Source of the DNA: Leptospira terpstrae serovar Hualin str. LT 11-33 = ATCC 700639
GTDB taxonomy: Bacteria; Spirochaetota; Leptospiria; Leptospirales; Leptospiraceae
Length of the DNA: 61,328 nt
Direction: 5' to 3'
Assembly (NCBI RefSeq): GCF_000332495.1
Contig: NZ_AOGW02000013.1
Span: forward strand, 1-61,328
Shown here in pieces: positions 18,241-27,626 of this stretch; position 1 is the first letter of the stretch, and every line of letters begins with the position of its first letter. The notes below the pieces were generated by a model, which was not told the DNA's origin, searched no databases, and saw only the letters and a program-made list of their open reading frames with translations. The position numbers and the translations under genes were made by a program.

Positions 18241-20745
18241 TTAATTTACCTGAGGGTCAGCCGGAGTCACTTTTACATCACTAAAAGCAAATTTGCCATC
18301 CAATCCAAAATAATAAAACCTAGGTCTTTGTGGATTGTATTGCAAATCCCAGGCATCCAGAGCATTGTCCACCCCTACAAACCATTGGAAGTGCCCAAAA
18401 AATCTTTGGGACAAACGTAAATTTAAATTTGTATGTGGGTTAACCATTCGATATCCATAAGTGGGACTTGTAGTGCAATATGACAAATTATTTTCCGAAC
18501 AATAATCCGAAACACCAGCAGGCAGCGCACTAAGCGAATTTGTTATGTTAGCTTGTGCCTGGCTATTCAAGAGTGATTCTAAACCATCAAAGTTTGGCGG
18601 GAGGTCAGGGTTACACCAAAATGGATTTTTAACACAATAGTATGGTTGTTTTCCAAATACAACAGCAAATACAGACAACGACAATCCACTAGATTTTTCA
18701 TCTAATCGAACACTAAAATTCCAACGATGTGGACCTCTACCTTCAAGGGGAAGTTTCGTAAGTTCATCTCTGGTATCTGTATAAGTATATCCAACACTTG
18801 TGGATAATATCTCAGTAAGGCGAAGATTAATTGATGATTCAATCCCTTGTGTAGTAGCTTTCTGGTAGTTAGAAGTTTGATATACCATTAAACCCGAAGA
18901 ATCTCTCACAGGGTTGGTTCTAAATCCAATCAAATTATCTACATTGTTATGAAACAAGTTTGTACTATACCAAATTCTTTTTGTAATATCCCACTCCCAA
19001 CCAAAATTATAACTTCTGGAAAGTTCTGGTTTTAAATTTGAACTCCCTACTACCCGGTAACCAACACCAGGATTTAAAAAATTAAAGTATAGGTCTTGGA
19101 AACTTGGTGCTCTATAGCCAAGTCCATTTGCTGCGCGAAAACGAAACTGATCTGTGACGTCATAACGAATCGCTAATTTCGGAAGCCATTCTCCTCCATA
19201 AATAGAGTCATGATCATATCGAACTCCTGGTACAATTTGTATTCTAGGTTTATCAGATACTTTCCACTCGTCCTGAACAAAAAACGCATTCCTAAAACGG
19301 TAAGCATTCCCATTAATCGTTTGTCCTTTAGTTAATTCAGGATTAAAATCCTCATAACATATATTTGGATAGGCTCTTCGACAATCAGGAGCAATACGTG
19401 CAGAAGAAATTTGATCTTGTAAATTTTCTGCACCAACGGAAGTTATATGATTTTCTGAAATTTTATAGTCTACTCTAGATCTAAATTCGGTTACTGCGTT
19501 GTCTGTTCTTTGTTGTGAATCCAGATCATCTGCTTTCCTTTGATCTGTAGTATACAAATCCTGAAACCTAGAATAATTAGCGTTTAGGTTTACATTGACT
19601 TTTTTGTTTGCCACCCAATCCACATTGAATGCACCCATAAAGTCATGGGTTTTGTTTCTTCGGTCATAGATCGTTCTTGGAGGTGAAGCATCAACTGCAG
19701 TTTGATCTAAATGTCTATAATAGAACTGTCCTGTTAGAGTAAGATTGTCCATTGCATGGTAAACCGTTTTGTTAGAAAGATTCATATCATTAAAGGCACT
19801 TCCGGATGTAGACTCTAAAGGCGGAGTATAATTTGGCAATTTTGTTGCTAACAAATACGAGTTCACAATGGAAGTATTCGCTGGATATGGATTATAACCA
19901 GGAGCTAAAGATGCATACCTTCCATTCCTAGGACCTGGTGTTGCATCATGAGTTAAATCATATCCATCTCCTTTATGCCAACCGACTGTAATGAGAGTTG
20001 ATAGTTTCTCCGTTTTTGCTCCGACGGTTGCATAATTTCGGAACTCCATATAAGGACCATAATACTTTTCACTTCCAGACCCTCCCTGGGTACGGAACTC
20101 GGCATACAATGGATCCTGTGCTTCTTTAGTAATGATATTAATCACACCGGCTATAGCATCTGACCCATAAATCGCAGAAGAAGCTCCCTTTACTATCTCA
20201 ATCCTTTCGATATCTTCTGCTTTAAATCGTGTTAAGTCTATCGAACCGCTAAACCGCCCTGTTGTTCTCTGGCCATCCACAAGAATAAGTACATTTTGTG
20301 CGGATAACCCTTGTAAACGAACAGTTTGGCCTCTTTCTCCAGACTGTGCTGGTCTTACTTCAATTCCAGGCACATTCCCCAATGTTTGCGAAAGATCTCT
20401 TGCACCCATGGCATCAATATCTTTTCTAGTAATCACTTCTGTGGTGATAGTGGAATCTTTAAGAAGATTTCTTCTTCTTGTCCCAGTAACAGTGATTATA
20501 TTCGATCTATCGCTACTTACTTCATTTGGTTGATTTCCAGATTCTCCATGTTTTTGTTGTTTTACAGTTTCCTGAGGAGTTTGAGGTTGAGAAGGCTCCT
20601 CTTCTTTTTTAGGTAGATTACTTTGCGAAAGTAAACTAGTATGAACCAATATGGAAAAGAAAAAGATTCTATTTAGATGAATGAAACCCTTCCTACCGAA
20701 CAATTCTGCAGAAGCCAATTTATAAATCATTTTCGCTAAACTCAA
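18241..20745 (-). CDS. TonB-dependent outer-membrane receptor, probably for heme
   Basis: The 834-residue protein has an N-terminal signal (IFFFSILVHTSLLSQS) and a linker rich in Pro/Glu/Gln. A TonB-box-like IITVTG precedes a plug domain at about 95-210 with DAMGARDLSQTLGNVPGIEV, VLILVDGQRTTG and GASSAIYGSDAIAGVINIIT. A 22-strand barrel should follow, ending with YFGLDGKFAF. Placed after the HmuY-like lipoprotein and divergent from hmuTUVS, it most likely imports heme, as HmuR-type receptors do. The start is uncertain: TTG at 20745 has a close AGAGG, and an ATG lies at 20730. It is the last gene of a three-gene leftward operon. Confidence 0.85.
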   Translation of the reverse strand: MSLAKMIYKLASAELFGRKGFIHLNRIFFFSILVHTSLLSQSNLPKKEEEPSQPQTPQETVKQQKHGESGNQPNEVSSDRSNIITVTGTRRRNLLKDSTITTEVITRKDIDAMGARDLSQTLGNVPGIEVRPAQSGERGQTVRLQGLSAQNVLILVDGQRTTGRFSGSIDLTRFKAEDIERIEIVKGASSAIYGSDAIAGVINIITKEAQDPLYAEFRTQGGSGSEKYYGPYMEFRNYATVGAKTEKLSTLITVGWHKGDGYDLTHDATPGPRNGRYASLAPGYNPYPANTSIVNSYLLATKLPNYTPPLESTSGSAFNDMNLSNKTVYHAMDNLTLTGQFYYRHLDQTAVDASPPRTIYDRRNKTHDFMGAFNVDWVANKKVNVNLNANYSRFQDLYTTDQRKADDLDSQQRTDNAVTEFRSRVDYKISENHITSVGAENLQDQISSARIAPDCRRAYPNICYEDFNPELTKGQTINGNAYRFRNAFFVQDEWKVSDKPRIQIVPGVRYDHDSIYGGEWLPKLAIRYDVTDQFRFRAANGLGYRAPSFQDLYFNFLNPGVGYRVVGSSNLKPELSRSYNFGWEWDITKRIWYSTNLFHNNVDNLIGFRTNPVRDSSGLMVYQTSNYQKATTQGIESSINLRLTEILSTSVGYTYTDTRDELTKLPLEGRGPHRWNFSVRLDEKSSGLSLSVFAVVFGKQPYYCVKNPFWCNPDLPPNFDGLESLLNSQAQANITNSLSALPAGVSDYCSENNLSYCTTSPTYGYRMVNPHTNLNLRLSQRFFGHFQWFVGVDNALDAWDLQYNPQRPRFYYFGLDGKFAFSDVKVTPADPQVN

Positions 20746-20760
20746 GACCTCTAACCGGGG

Positions 20761-21450
20761 CTAAAATTTTTTCCATTGAAACTTTGGATACCCAGAAGTT
20801 CCTGCAGCGTTATAGTAATCTAACATCTGCAATGCATATTTTGACCCATCACTTCCAGTTACTATATAAACATTTGTTTTCGCAGTAAGTATTGTATTGG
20901 AATAAGTATACCAAGCACCGTACCCCGGAGGCATAGGAGACAAATCCAGGGGAGCAGCCAAAACAGGATTAATACTTTCCGAAGAAGCAGAAACTGGCCC
21001 ACCACCGGCTGAGGAAAGTTTGACGTCTACGACTGCCGTACACTCTGAACCATTATAGGTTGCCGCAAAATTAGTGGACCCAGAATCGCATGCGCCACCA
21101 CTTCCTGATCCACTCGTTCCACTATTGGTAGCAACATTATATCTTTTAAATGCAATATCCCACTGTGCGGACGAGTCAACTGCAACTCCGTTCGATTTTA
21201 AGCTTACATGTATCCAAGCACAGGCGGAAGATGCATTCACAGTTGTAGTGTAGGAACCCGTAGTACTTACAGCATTTGCAGTCGCAGTACAGGGAAGGTT
21301 ATTTGCATTTCCACCTGTCAGCAGAAATAAAAGCGCCGCAGAATCATCCTCTGCTTTTGGCTTCATTGAACAATCCGCAAACAAAACAATCAAGAAAATG
21401 CAAAATACAGAAACTGAAATTTGTCTTTTTGATTTCGAAAAAATAGCCAT
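20761..21450 (-). CDS. HmuY-like heme-binding lipoprotein
   Basis: The protein has about 229 residues from the ATG at 21450. The lipoprotein signal has the lipobox LFADC. The family signature is WDIAFKRYNVATNSGTSGSG in the middle and VYIVTGSDGSKYALQMLDYY followed by GYPKFQW at the end, as in HmuY/HmuY-like proteins that bind heme at the cell surface. A GTG at 21462 is an alternative start. It lies 15 bp upstream of the TonB receptor gene, so it probably hands heme to that receptor. Heme ligands cannot be assigned from sequence alone. Confidence 0.78.
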   Translation of the reverse strand: MAIFSKSKRQISVSVFCIFLIVLFADCSMKPKAEDDSAALLFLLTGGNANNLPCTATANAVSTTGSYTTTVNASSACAWIHVSLKSNGVAVDSSAQWDIAFKRYNVATNSGTSGSGSGGACDSGSTNFAATYNGSECTAVVDVKLSSAGGGPVSASSESINPVLAAPLDLSPMPPGYGAWYTYSNTILTAKTNVYIVTGSDGSKYALQMLDYYNAAGTSGYPKFQWKKF

Positions 21451-21516
21451 AGGATCTCTCACTTATATTTTGTTAGCTGCCGAAAACGTACGTTTATCGG
21501 CATATTCATTCTCTTT

Positions 21517-22236
21517 TTAAAGAACACTTTCCGAAGATACTGTGATTTTTGTTCCAGTAAATAGAGTTACGTTACTAAAACGAAAGTAAGCTTGAGTCCC
21601 TTCAGTCATTATATTCCCAGGTGTTGGCCATCCTGAATAATTAATAATTGCGTTTTCTTTTTGAAGTGTTGCTGTTAACTTACAGTTAGCTCCAGCCACT
21701 CCCGTTACCCAAAGGTATGTTGTTGGAGCAGAAGTAGTTCCAGAAAAACTTACACAAAGCTCTTGTTCGGTCGAATAACTAAAGCTAGTTGGATTTGCAC
21801 CTGAATCCATTTGTCCGCCTTGGTAGTTTCCATACTGTGCATTTCGAAACCAAGCATAGGGATTTGGGCTCGATACTGATTTCCCTGTGGTAAAAGTATA
21901 TTGGCCAGAAAGAGTAGGAGTTGTGCTTGTTGGTGTTGCAGAGTAACCAAGCAACAAATAAAAGTATCCGTTATCACCTGGTGCCCTCATTCCTTCGAGG
22001 CGAAAAAATCGACCTTGTCCTGCTGCTGGAGTACAAAGAGGCGAATAAGTACCGGAAACATAAGAACTATCAACTACAGTTTCACATCGTTTGGTGGCAT
22101 CCGACAGTGCCTGAGAAATTGTGAGCAATCCCAATGTAGTATTGTTATCTTTATTATCTTCCTGTTCGCAGGAAATGAGTGTTATGCTAAGGCTAAATGC
22201 CAGAGCTACAACTGTGAATTTGTTGAGCTTGTTCAT
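21517..22236 (-). CDS. Lipoprotein of unknown function in the heme operon
   Basis: The 239-residue protein starts at an ATG preceded by GGAG at good spacing. The signal peptide ends in LISC. The mature part is rich in Ser, Thr, Gly and Tyr, with paired cysteines and strands such as YFYLLLGYSA and TYLWVTGVAG, suggesting a beta-sandwich exposed at the surface. It is the first gene of the leftward operon driven from the Fur-box-like region. I recognise no family. Position suggests a second extracellular heme- or hemoprotein-binding component. Confidence 0.7.
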   Translation of the reverse strand: MNKLNKFTVVALAFSLSITLISCEQEDNKDNNTTLGLLTISQALSDATKRCETVVDSSYVSGTYSPLCTPAAGQGRFFRLEGMRAPGDNGYFYLLLGYSATPTSTTPTLSGQYTFTTGKSVSSPNPYAWFRNAQYGNYQGGQMDSGANPTSFSYSTEQELCVSFSGTTSAPTTYLWVTGVAGANCKLTATLQKENAIINYSGWPTPGNIMTEGTQAYFRFSNVTLFTGTKITVSSESVL

Positions 22237-22256
22237 AGGCGCTCTCCTATTTAATT

Positions 22257-22323
22257 GATTCTGATTCTCAATTTCATAGAAGCCAGTTTCCCGTCAAGCT
22301 TTTTGAGAATTAGTCTCATTCTC
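22257..22323. promoter_or_regulatory. Divergent promoter region with mirrored Fur-box-like sites
   Basis: Two TTGAGAATyAG elements lie in opposite orientation: minus strand at 22257-22271 and plus strand at 22303-22323. The second extends to a dyad, GAGAAT and ATTCTC with a 7-bp spacer. Fur-family boxes are built from such GAGAAT/ATTCTC arms. Each element sits close to one operon start, fitting iron-dependent control of both heme transcription units. The assignment is by motif only. Confidence 0.5.
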
Positions 22324-22365
22324 TTTTGCAGTTGACAGTCCCGCCTTTTCTCCAATTCTAGCCCC

Positions 22366-23214
22366 ATGATTCGATTCCACTTAACAAAAGAAATAGGGAT
22401 TCTTTGTTTATCCCTTACCCTCCTCTCCTCTTCCGCATCAGCAGAGACAAAACATCGCATAATCTCCGTAAATGGGACAGTGACTGAAATTATCTATTCG
22501 CTAAAATTGGAAAACCAATTGATTGCTGTTGATTCCACTTCCTACTTTCCGAAACAAGCGTCTTCTCTTCCAAACGTTGGATACCAAAGGACTTTGGCTA
22601 CCGAAGGTATTTTAACTTTTAAACCCACACTCATTCTTGGTTTGGAATCCGCAGGTCCTCCCGCGACTATCCAAAACTTAAAAGATGCAGGCATTCTTCT
22701 CCGTTTATTTCCAGAAGAATTCAAATTAGAAACCCCAGCCAATCGCGTGTTAGAGATAGGTAAACTATTAGGAAAAGAAAAACAAGCAACGGTTTTAGCA
22801 AAATCAATCAACGAACAGATACAAAATCTAAAAATAAACAAATCCAATCTTAAAGTTCTCTTTATCTATTCAAGAAATCCTAGTTCCGTATTTATTTCCG
22901 GAACAGGAACTGCTGCGCATGCCATGATTGAACTCTCTGGCGCAAAAAATGCAGTAAACGAATTTTCAGAATACAAACCTCTGACAAGTGAAGCACTCAT
23001 AAAGGCAAACCCGGACATCATCCTCATGCCAGAAAAATCAGCCCTTGGTTTTGGTGGTGAAAAAGCCATTTGGGAAATCAATGGAATGGAGTTCACAAGA
23101 GCTGGAAAAGAAAAAAACTTAATCCTTGTTGATGACCTTTTGCTTTTAGGATTTGGTCCAAGGTTACCGCTTGTTTTAAAAACTCTAAATGATCAATGGA
23201 AACTCATCGAATGA
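22366..23214 (+). CDS. hmuT: Periplasmic heme-binding protein of an ABC importer (HmuT)
   Basis: The 282-residue protein has a cleavable signal ending SSSASA. It shows the cluster-9 binding-protein pattern: RIISVNGTVTEIIYSL near the N-terminus, VGYQRTLATEGILTFKPTLIL, then ALIKANPDIILMPEKSALGF and GFGPRLPLVL. The last resembles HmuT/PhuT heme carriers more than BtuF. It carries heme across the periplasm to HmuU-HmuV. It is the first gene of hmuT-hmuU-hmuV-hmuS, in which each gene overlaps the next by ATGA. Confidence 0.85.
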   Translation: MIRFHLTKEIGILCLSLTLLSSSASAETKHRIISVNGTVTEIIYSLKLENQLIAVDSTSYFPKQASSLPNVGYQRTLATEGILTFKPTLILGLESAGPPATIQNLKDAGILLRLFPEEFKLETPANRVLEIGKLLGKEKQATVLAKSINEQIQNLKINKSNLKVLFIYSRNPSSVFISGTGTAAHAMIELSGAKNAVNEFSEYKPLTSEALIKANPDIILMPEKSALGFGGEKAIWEINGMEFTRAGKEKNLILVDDLLLLGFGPRLPLVLKTLNDQWKLIE

Positions 23215-24197
23215 AGAAAAAAATTATCTTCATTATTTTTTGCGCACTCTTTTCCATTGTCTCCGCAGTAACATCTTCACTACTCGGAGCGATGAATATA
23301 CATCTTACGGATTTATTTCAGAGTGATAGCATAGAATCTCGAGTATTTTTTGAACTAAGAGTTCCGAGAATTCTTCTTGGTCTTATGGTAGGAGGGTCGT
23401 TGGCATGGTCTGGTGCTTTAGCACAAGGCCTCTTTCGAAATCCGATTGTTGATCCAGGTCTAATTGGTATCACTGCAGGTTGTTCTCTATTTGCAGCAAT
23501 TGCCATTGTCCTAGGTACATCCATTCCCTTTTTGCATTCTATCTGGAGTGTTGTTTTATTCTCATTTTTTGGAGGAATTTTATCCTCGTTTATCATTTTC
23601 ATTTTTTCAAAATCAAAAGGAAGGACCGATATCTTCACTCTATTACTCTCAGGAATAGCGGTAAACGCCATTTGTATATCTGCTATTGGAATTCTGAGTT
23701 ATATTGCAAACGAAGCACAACTCCGAAATCTTTCTCTTTGGAATATGGGAAGTTTGGGTGGTGCCTCTTGGTCTAATATAAAATCTTTTTCATGTTTTTT
23801 TATTTTTCCAATCTTAGTCAGCCCATTGATTTCCAAACAATTAAATGTATTTATCCTAGGAGAACTTGAAGCAAGCCATCTTGGAATATCGACAGAACTC
23901 TTAAAAACCATCATCATACTTCTTATCGGAATCAGTGTGGGTGCTTGCATTTCACTAGTAGGAAATATCGGGTTTGTCGGTCTCGCAGTTCCACATATTG
24001 TTCGTTTGGTGATCGGACAGGACTATAGATTCCTACTTATTTCCACTTACCTATTAGGAGGAGGTCTACTCTGTTTTGCAGATGGAATTTGTAGAGTCAT
24101 CATTGCTCCATCCGAAATTCCGGTAGGGATAGCAACAGCCCTTCTAGGCTCGCCTTTTTTTCTAAGTTTAATTCGAAAAAGGATAAACCATGTATGA
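23211..24197 (+). CDS. hmuU: Heme ABC transporter permease (HmuU, FecCD family)
   Basis: The protein has 328 residues from the ATG overlapping the hmuT stop; an in-frame start 15 bp upstream is less likely. There are about nine to ten hydrophobic helices. Family motifs are ELRVPRILLGLMVGGSLAWSG, GLFRNPIVDPGLIGI, NIGFVGLAVPHIVRLVIG and the C-terminal LGSPFF, all typical of FecCD permeases. A homodimer would form the inner-membrane channel with HmuV. Confidence 0.9.
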   Translation: MKKKIIFIIFCALFSIVSAVTSSLLGAMNIHLTDLFQSDSIESRVFFELRVPRILLGLMVGGSLAWSGALAQGLFRNPIVDPGLIGITAGCSLFAAIAIVLGTSIPFLHSIWSVVLFSFFGGILSSFIIFIFSKSKGRTDIFTLLLSGIAVNAICISAIGILSYIANEAQLRNLSLWNMGSLGGASWSNIKSFSCFFIFPILVSPLISKQLNVFILGELEASHLGISTELLKTIIILLIGISVGACISLVGNIGFVGLAVPHIVRLVIGQDYRFLLISTYLLGGGLLCFADGICRVIIAPSEIPVGIATALLGSPFFLSLIRKRINHV

Positions 24198-24973
24198 CAA
24201 TTGAAGCAATTGACTTAGACTATGCAATAGGTTCCAAACAAATACTTTCTAAAATAGAACTCAAAATTTGTCCTGGCGAGCTTCATGTTCTCATCGGACG
24301 AAACGGAGCGGGCAAATCATCCCTATTCCATATGTTATGCGGTGATATAACTCCACAAAATGGAAATATCTATTTAGATGGGATTGAATTGACCAAATAC
24401 TCAAAAAATCAATTGGCAAAGATAAGGGCTGTCCTTACCCAGGAGACAAACATAACGTTTCCCATCAATTCCGAAGAGGTAATCGGACTTGGTCGCCATC
24501 CGCATAAGGTAGATATTCACAGAGACAGAGAGATTGTCCAAACTTGTTTAAAAATCACTGACTCTATTGAACAAAAAGAACAAAACTATGCCACCTTATC
24601 AGGTGGAGAAAAACAAAAGGTCAATTTCGGCAGAATCCTTGCCCAAGCTTGGGAGACACCACCAAGATATATATTTCTTGATGAACCCGTATCCGCCCTG
24701 GACATCCCAAACCAATACAAAACACTTAATGTATGCAAACATATGACAGAACAAGGTTATGCAGTCTTCATGATATTACATGACTTAAACCTTGCTGCTT
24801 TATATGCAGATACAATTACTCTACTTCACAAAGGAAAAATTCTTAAATCAGGCAAGCCAAAAGAAGTGTTAACGTTAGAAAATTTGGAAACTGCGTTTGG
24901 TATGAAAGCAAGAATTCTCAGCTCACCAGAAGGAAATTTTATCATTCCAGAAATCATAGGAGAACCAATATGA
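24194..24973 (+). CDS. hmuV: Heme ABC transporter ATP-binding protein (HmuV)
   Basis: The 259-residue protein has Walker A IGRNGAGKSS (about 34-43), Q-loop LTQETN, signature LSGGEKQKV, Walker B YIFLDEPVSALD and the switch His in ILHDLN. All catalytic elements are present. The start overlaps the hmuU stop and the end overlaps the hmuS start, so the four proteins are coupled. It powers heme import across the inner membrane. Confidence 0.92.
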   Translation: MTIEAIDLDYAIGSKQILSKIELKICPGELHVLIGRNGAGKSSLFHMLCGDITPQNGNIYLDGIELTKYSKNQLAKIRAVLTQETNITFPINSEEVIGLGRHPHKVDIHRDREIVQTCLKITDSIEQKEQNYATLSGGEKQKVNFGRILAQAWETPPRYIFLDEPVSALDIPNQYKTLNVCKHMTEQGYAVFMILHDLNLAALYADTITLLHKGKILKSGKPKEVLTLENLETAFGMKARILSSPEGNFIIPEIIGEPI

Positions 24974-26022
24974 ATGAAAACTTAAAACAACAGTGGGAAA
25001 CTTTATCAAAAGATATGCCCAAACTCAGAATCAGAGATGCTGCCAAACATTTAAACGTAAGCGAAGCAGAACTCCTTGCTACAAAAATTGGCACTTCAGT
25101 CAAACTGCTAAAACCAGATTGGGCTGGGTTTCTTTTGAACACCACAAACCTCGGTTATGTGATGGCACTTACAAGAAATGAATCTTGTGTTCATGAAAGA
25201 AAAGGTGTGTATAGAAATGTATCAGTCAACGGACAAACAGCTCTCGCCGTTGGAGAAGATATTGACCTACGTATTTTTTTAAAAGACTGGAAGTATGGCT
25301 TCTACGTTGAGGAAACAAAAGAAACCGGAATCACTCGTAGTTTTCAGTTCTTTGATTCCAAAGGAGAAGCTGTACACAAAATTTACCAGACAGAAAAATC
25401 AACAACCGAAGGCTGGGAGATCGCAAAAACACAATTCATCGATGATAATCAATCGTTCCAATTACCTTCGAAGGTGAAAGAACCAAAAAAAGAAACTAAT
25501 GATCCAAAAGATATTCCACAGTTTCTTGAAGCATGGAGTAAACTCGAAGACACTCACGACTTTTTCTCTTTAATTCGTAAGTACAATTATTCAAGGGAAT
25601 TTTCACTGAAAGCTGCAAACGGAAAGTTTTCCTTCAAAGTTTCGAAAGTAGATTTATTGAACTTAATGGAAAAAGTAAGTAAACTCGAAATGGATATAAT
25701 GATCTTTGTTGGGAACCCTGGAATGATCCAAATTCATACAGGCAAAATACAAAAGCTAGAACCTATGGGCCCTTGGTTTAATGTCCTTGATCCAGAATTT
25801 AACCTACATTTAAGAACCGACCTTATTGAATCTATTTGGATTGTCGACAAACCAACAAAAGACGGATTAGTCACTTCAATAGAAGTATTTGACCATGAAG
25901 AGAATCTTATCTTACAGATGTTTGGAAAAAGAAAACCAGGTATCCCTCAATCTGATCTCTGGTTCCAGTTATCCCGCGAGTACGTAAATAAAACGGAGGA
26001 ACTAAACCCTTCTTTTGTATAA
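24970..26022 (+). CDS. hmuS: Cytoplasmic hemin-utilisation protein (HmuS/ChuS family)
   Basis: The 350-residue protein has the two-repeat HemS fold. The first half has GYVMALTRNESCVHERKG. The second has GNPGMIQIHTG, GPWFNVLDPEFNLHLR and GKRKPG, the closest family signature. Members accept heme in the cytoplasm and store, traffic or degrade it. This is the last gene of the import operon and would deal with imported heme. Its 3' end overlaps the convergent histidine kinase gene by 21 bp. Confidence 0.9.
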   Translation: MNENLKQQWETLSKDMPKLRIRDAAKHLNVSEAELLATKIGTSVKLLKPDWAGFLLNTTNLGYVMALTRNESCVHERKGVYRNVSVNGQTALAVGEDIDLRIFLKDWKYGFYVEETKETGITRSFQFFDSKGEAVHKIYQTEKSTTEGWEIAKTQFIDDNQSFQLPSKVKEPKKETNDPKDIPQFLEAWSKLEDTHDFFSLIRKYNYSREFSLKAANGKFSFKVSKVDLLNLMEKVSKLEMDIMIFVGNPGMIQIHTGKIQKLEPMGPWFNVLDPEFNLHLRTDLIESIWIVDKPTKDGLVTSIEVFDHEENLILQMFGKRKPGIPQSDLWFQLSREYVNKTEELNPSFV

Positions 26023-27534
26023 ATTGTTAGGGAAATCAAGTTTCATTTGAAAACCTTGGGTACCATCAATACTCAAGGTTCCTCCCATTTGTTTTTCCGC
26101 TATAATCTTCGCTAAACTTAATCCCAACTTTTTCTGTTTTCCCAAATCAAAATCTTTTGGTAAACCGACGCCATTATCCAAATATTCAAAATGACAAATG
26201 GTATCATCTAACGAAAACCGAATTACGATCTTACCACTAACGAGTGTAGAGAAAGCATATTTTATACTATTCGATAGTAGCTCAGTAAAGATTAATCCAA
26301 GGGGAACGGCAGTATCCAAAAGCAAAGACCCTTCTCCAACCTGAATATCAATGGAAATATCCTTCCCCGCAGAAGGATAAGCTTGCTTAACCAATTCTAC
26401 CAAAGATTCCAAGTATGCAGAAACCTTAATTTCGCTTAAGTCTTTGTTAGCATATAAATGGTCATGTACCAAAGACATTGTTTGAATTTTAATCGAAGTG
26501 TCTTCAACAATAGACTGAATATTTTTGTCTTCCGGGAAATCAGACGCCTGGATCATTAAAATCGAACGAACCAACTGTATTGAATTTTTTGTTCTATGGA
26601 AAATTTCAGAAACTAAATTTTCTTTTTCGCGCAAAGACTTCTGAATCATCTCCGAATAAATTTTATTCTCTTCAATTTCTTTACATAAAAGCTGATTAGT
26701 GTGTATTAATTTCTCATATGGATCATTGATCGCGGCGATAAATACCGCTTTATAAATTAAATAAAATGCACCAATTTTATATATATGACCTAAAACATTA
26801 TAAACATCAAATACGCTAGTGTATACGGCGAAGACCATTTCACTAAAAATACAAACCATAAAGGCAGACAAATAGTATTGAAGTTGCCTTTTGGAAGTGT
26901 AAAAATTTGCTCTACTATAAAGGATCAGAGACAAAAAAAGAAATGCAATAATCACATATTCGGCATTTTTCTTGAAAGTAGTTAGCCCTTTCCCTTGCTC
27001 ATAGGTTTTCGGAATCCAATCGTTATAAAATATAACAAGTAGAAAAACTATGCCAACCAAAAGAAAGGCAAAGAATATAAGTGTCCTTTCTTTGATTAAC
27101 TTGTATTGTTTGTTCGGCTTTATAAAAATTGCAACAAACAATACAAATGCGGTTATCCCCCGCGAAAATATCCAAAACTGCGATGATTTATTTCCAGAGT
27201 TAGGAGTCACAAAGTCAGGCATTCCTGCATATCCCAATGCATGCATAAAATCGATCAAACCAACAGCAAGGAAACCAATTCCAAGAAACAAAGTATGTGG
27301 GTTTTGACTTTGGGAATAGGAATAGTACCCCAATCCAAAGATTGAAAAAGATACGATAACGCTAAAAATTTCAGTAACGTTGTGGAAAACTAAAAAATAA
27401 CCAATCTCATACTCACGGTAAAAATACCCAGGGAATGTACCCACAATTAAGAGAGGGAAAATAGAAAAAAGTATAACCCACAAATAAAAACGATTATTGC
27501 GCAATAGAGTGAAATATAAACTGAGGCCCGACAT
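26002..27534 (-). CDS. MASE3-type membrane histidine kinase (HisKA_2)
   Basis: The 510-residue protein has an N-terminal ~270-residue membrane region with about eight helices, resembling the MASE3 sensor module (FHNVTEIFSVIVSFSIF, GFLAVGLIDFMHALGYAGMP, FWIFSRGITAFVLF). The kinase follows: HisKA_2 with EIFHRTKNSIQLVRSIL (phospho-acceptor His), then an HWE/HisKA_2-type ATPase with GLIFTELLSNSIKYAF, NGVGLP and LGLSLAKIIAEKQMGG. No response regulator gene is adjacent. Its 3' end overlaps hmuS, but sharing a heme function is speculative. Confidence 0.88.
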   Translation of the reverse strand: MSGLSLYFTLLRNNRFYLWVILFSIFPLLIVGTFPGYFYREYEIGYFLVFHNVTEIFSVIVSFSIFGLGYYSYSQSQNPHTLFLGIGFLAVGLIDFMHALGYAGMPDFVTPNSGNKSSQFWIFSRGITAFVLFVAIFIKPNKQYKLIKERTLIFFAFLLVGIVFLLVIFYNDWIPKTYEQGKGLTTFKKNAEYVIIAFLFLSLILYSRANFYTSKRQLQYYLSAFMVCIFSEMVFAVYTSVFDVYNVLGHIYKIGAFYLIYKAVFIAAINDPYEKLIHTNQLLCKEIEENKIYSEMIQKSLREKENLVSEIFHRTKNSIQLVRSILMIQASDFPEDKNIQSIVEDTSIKIQTMSLVHDHLYANKDLSEIKVSAYLESLVELVKQAYPSAGKDISIDIQVGEGSLLLDTAVPLGLIFTELLSNSIKYAFSTLVSGKIVIRFSLDDTICHFEYLDNGVGLPKDFDLGKQKKLGLSLAKIIAEKQMGGTLSIDGTQGFQMKLDFPNNLYKRRV

Positions 27535-27626
27535 TCTTTAGCAGGCTATTACATATAAAATATTGAATTTAGCAAGGAATTATTTTAAATGCAGAGAGAA
27601 AGTAAAACCTTGATTAAAATGGATTT

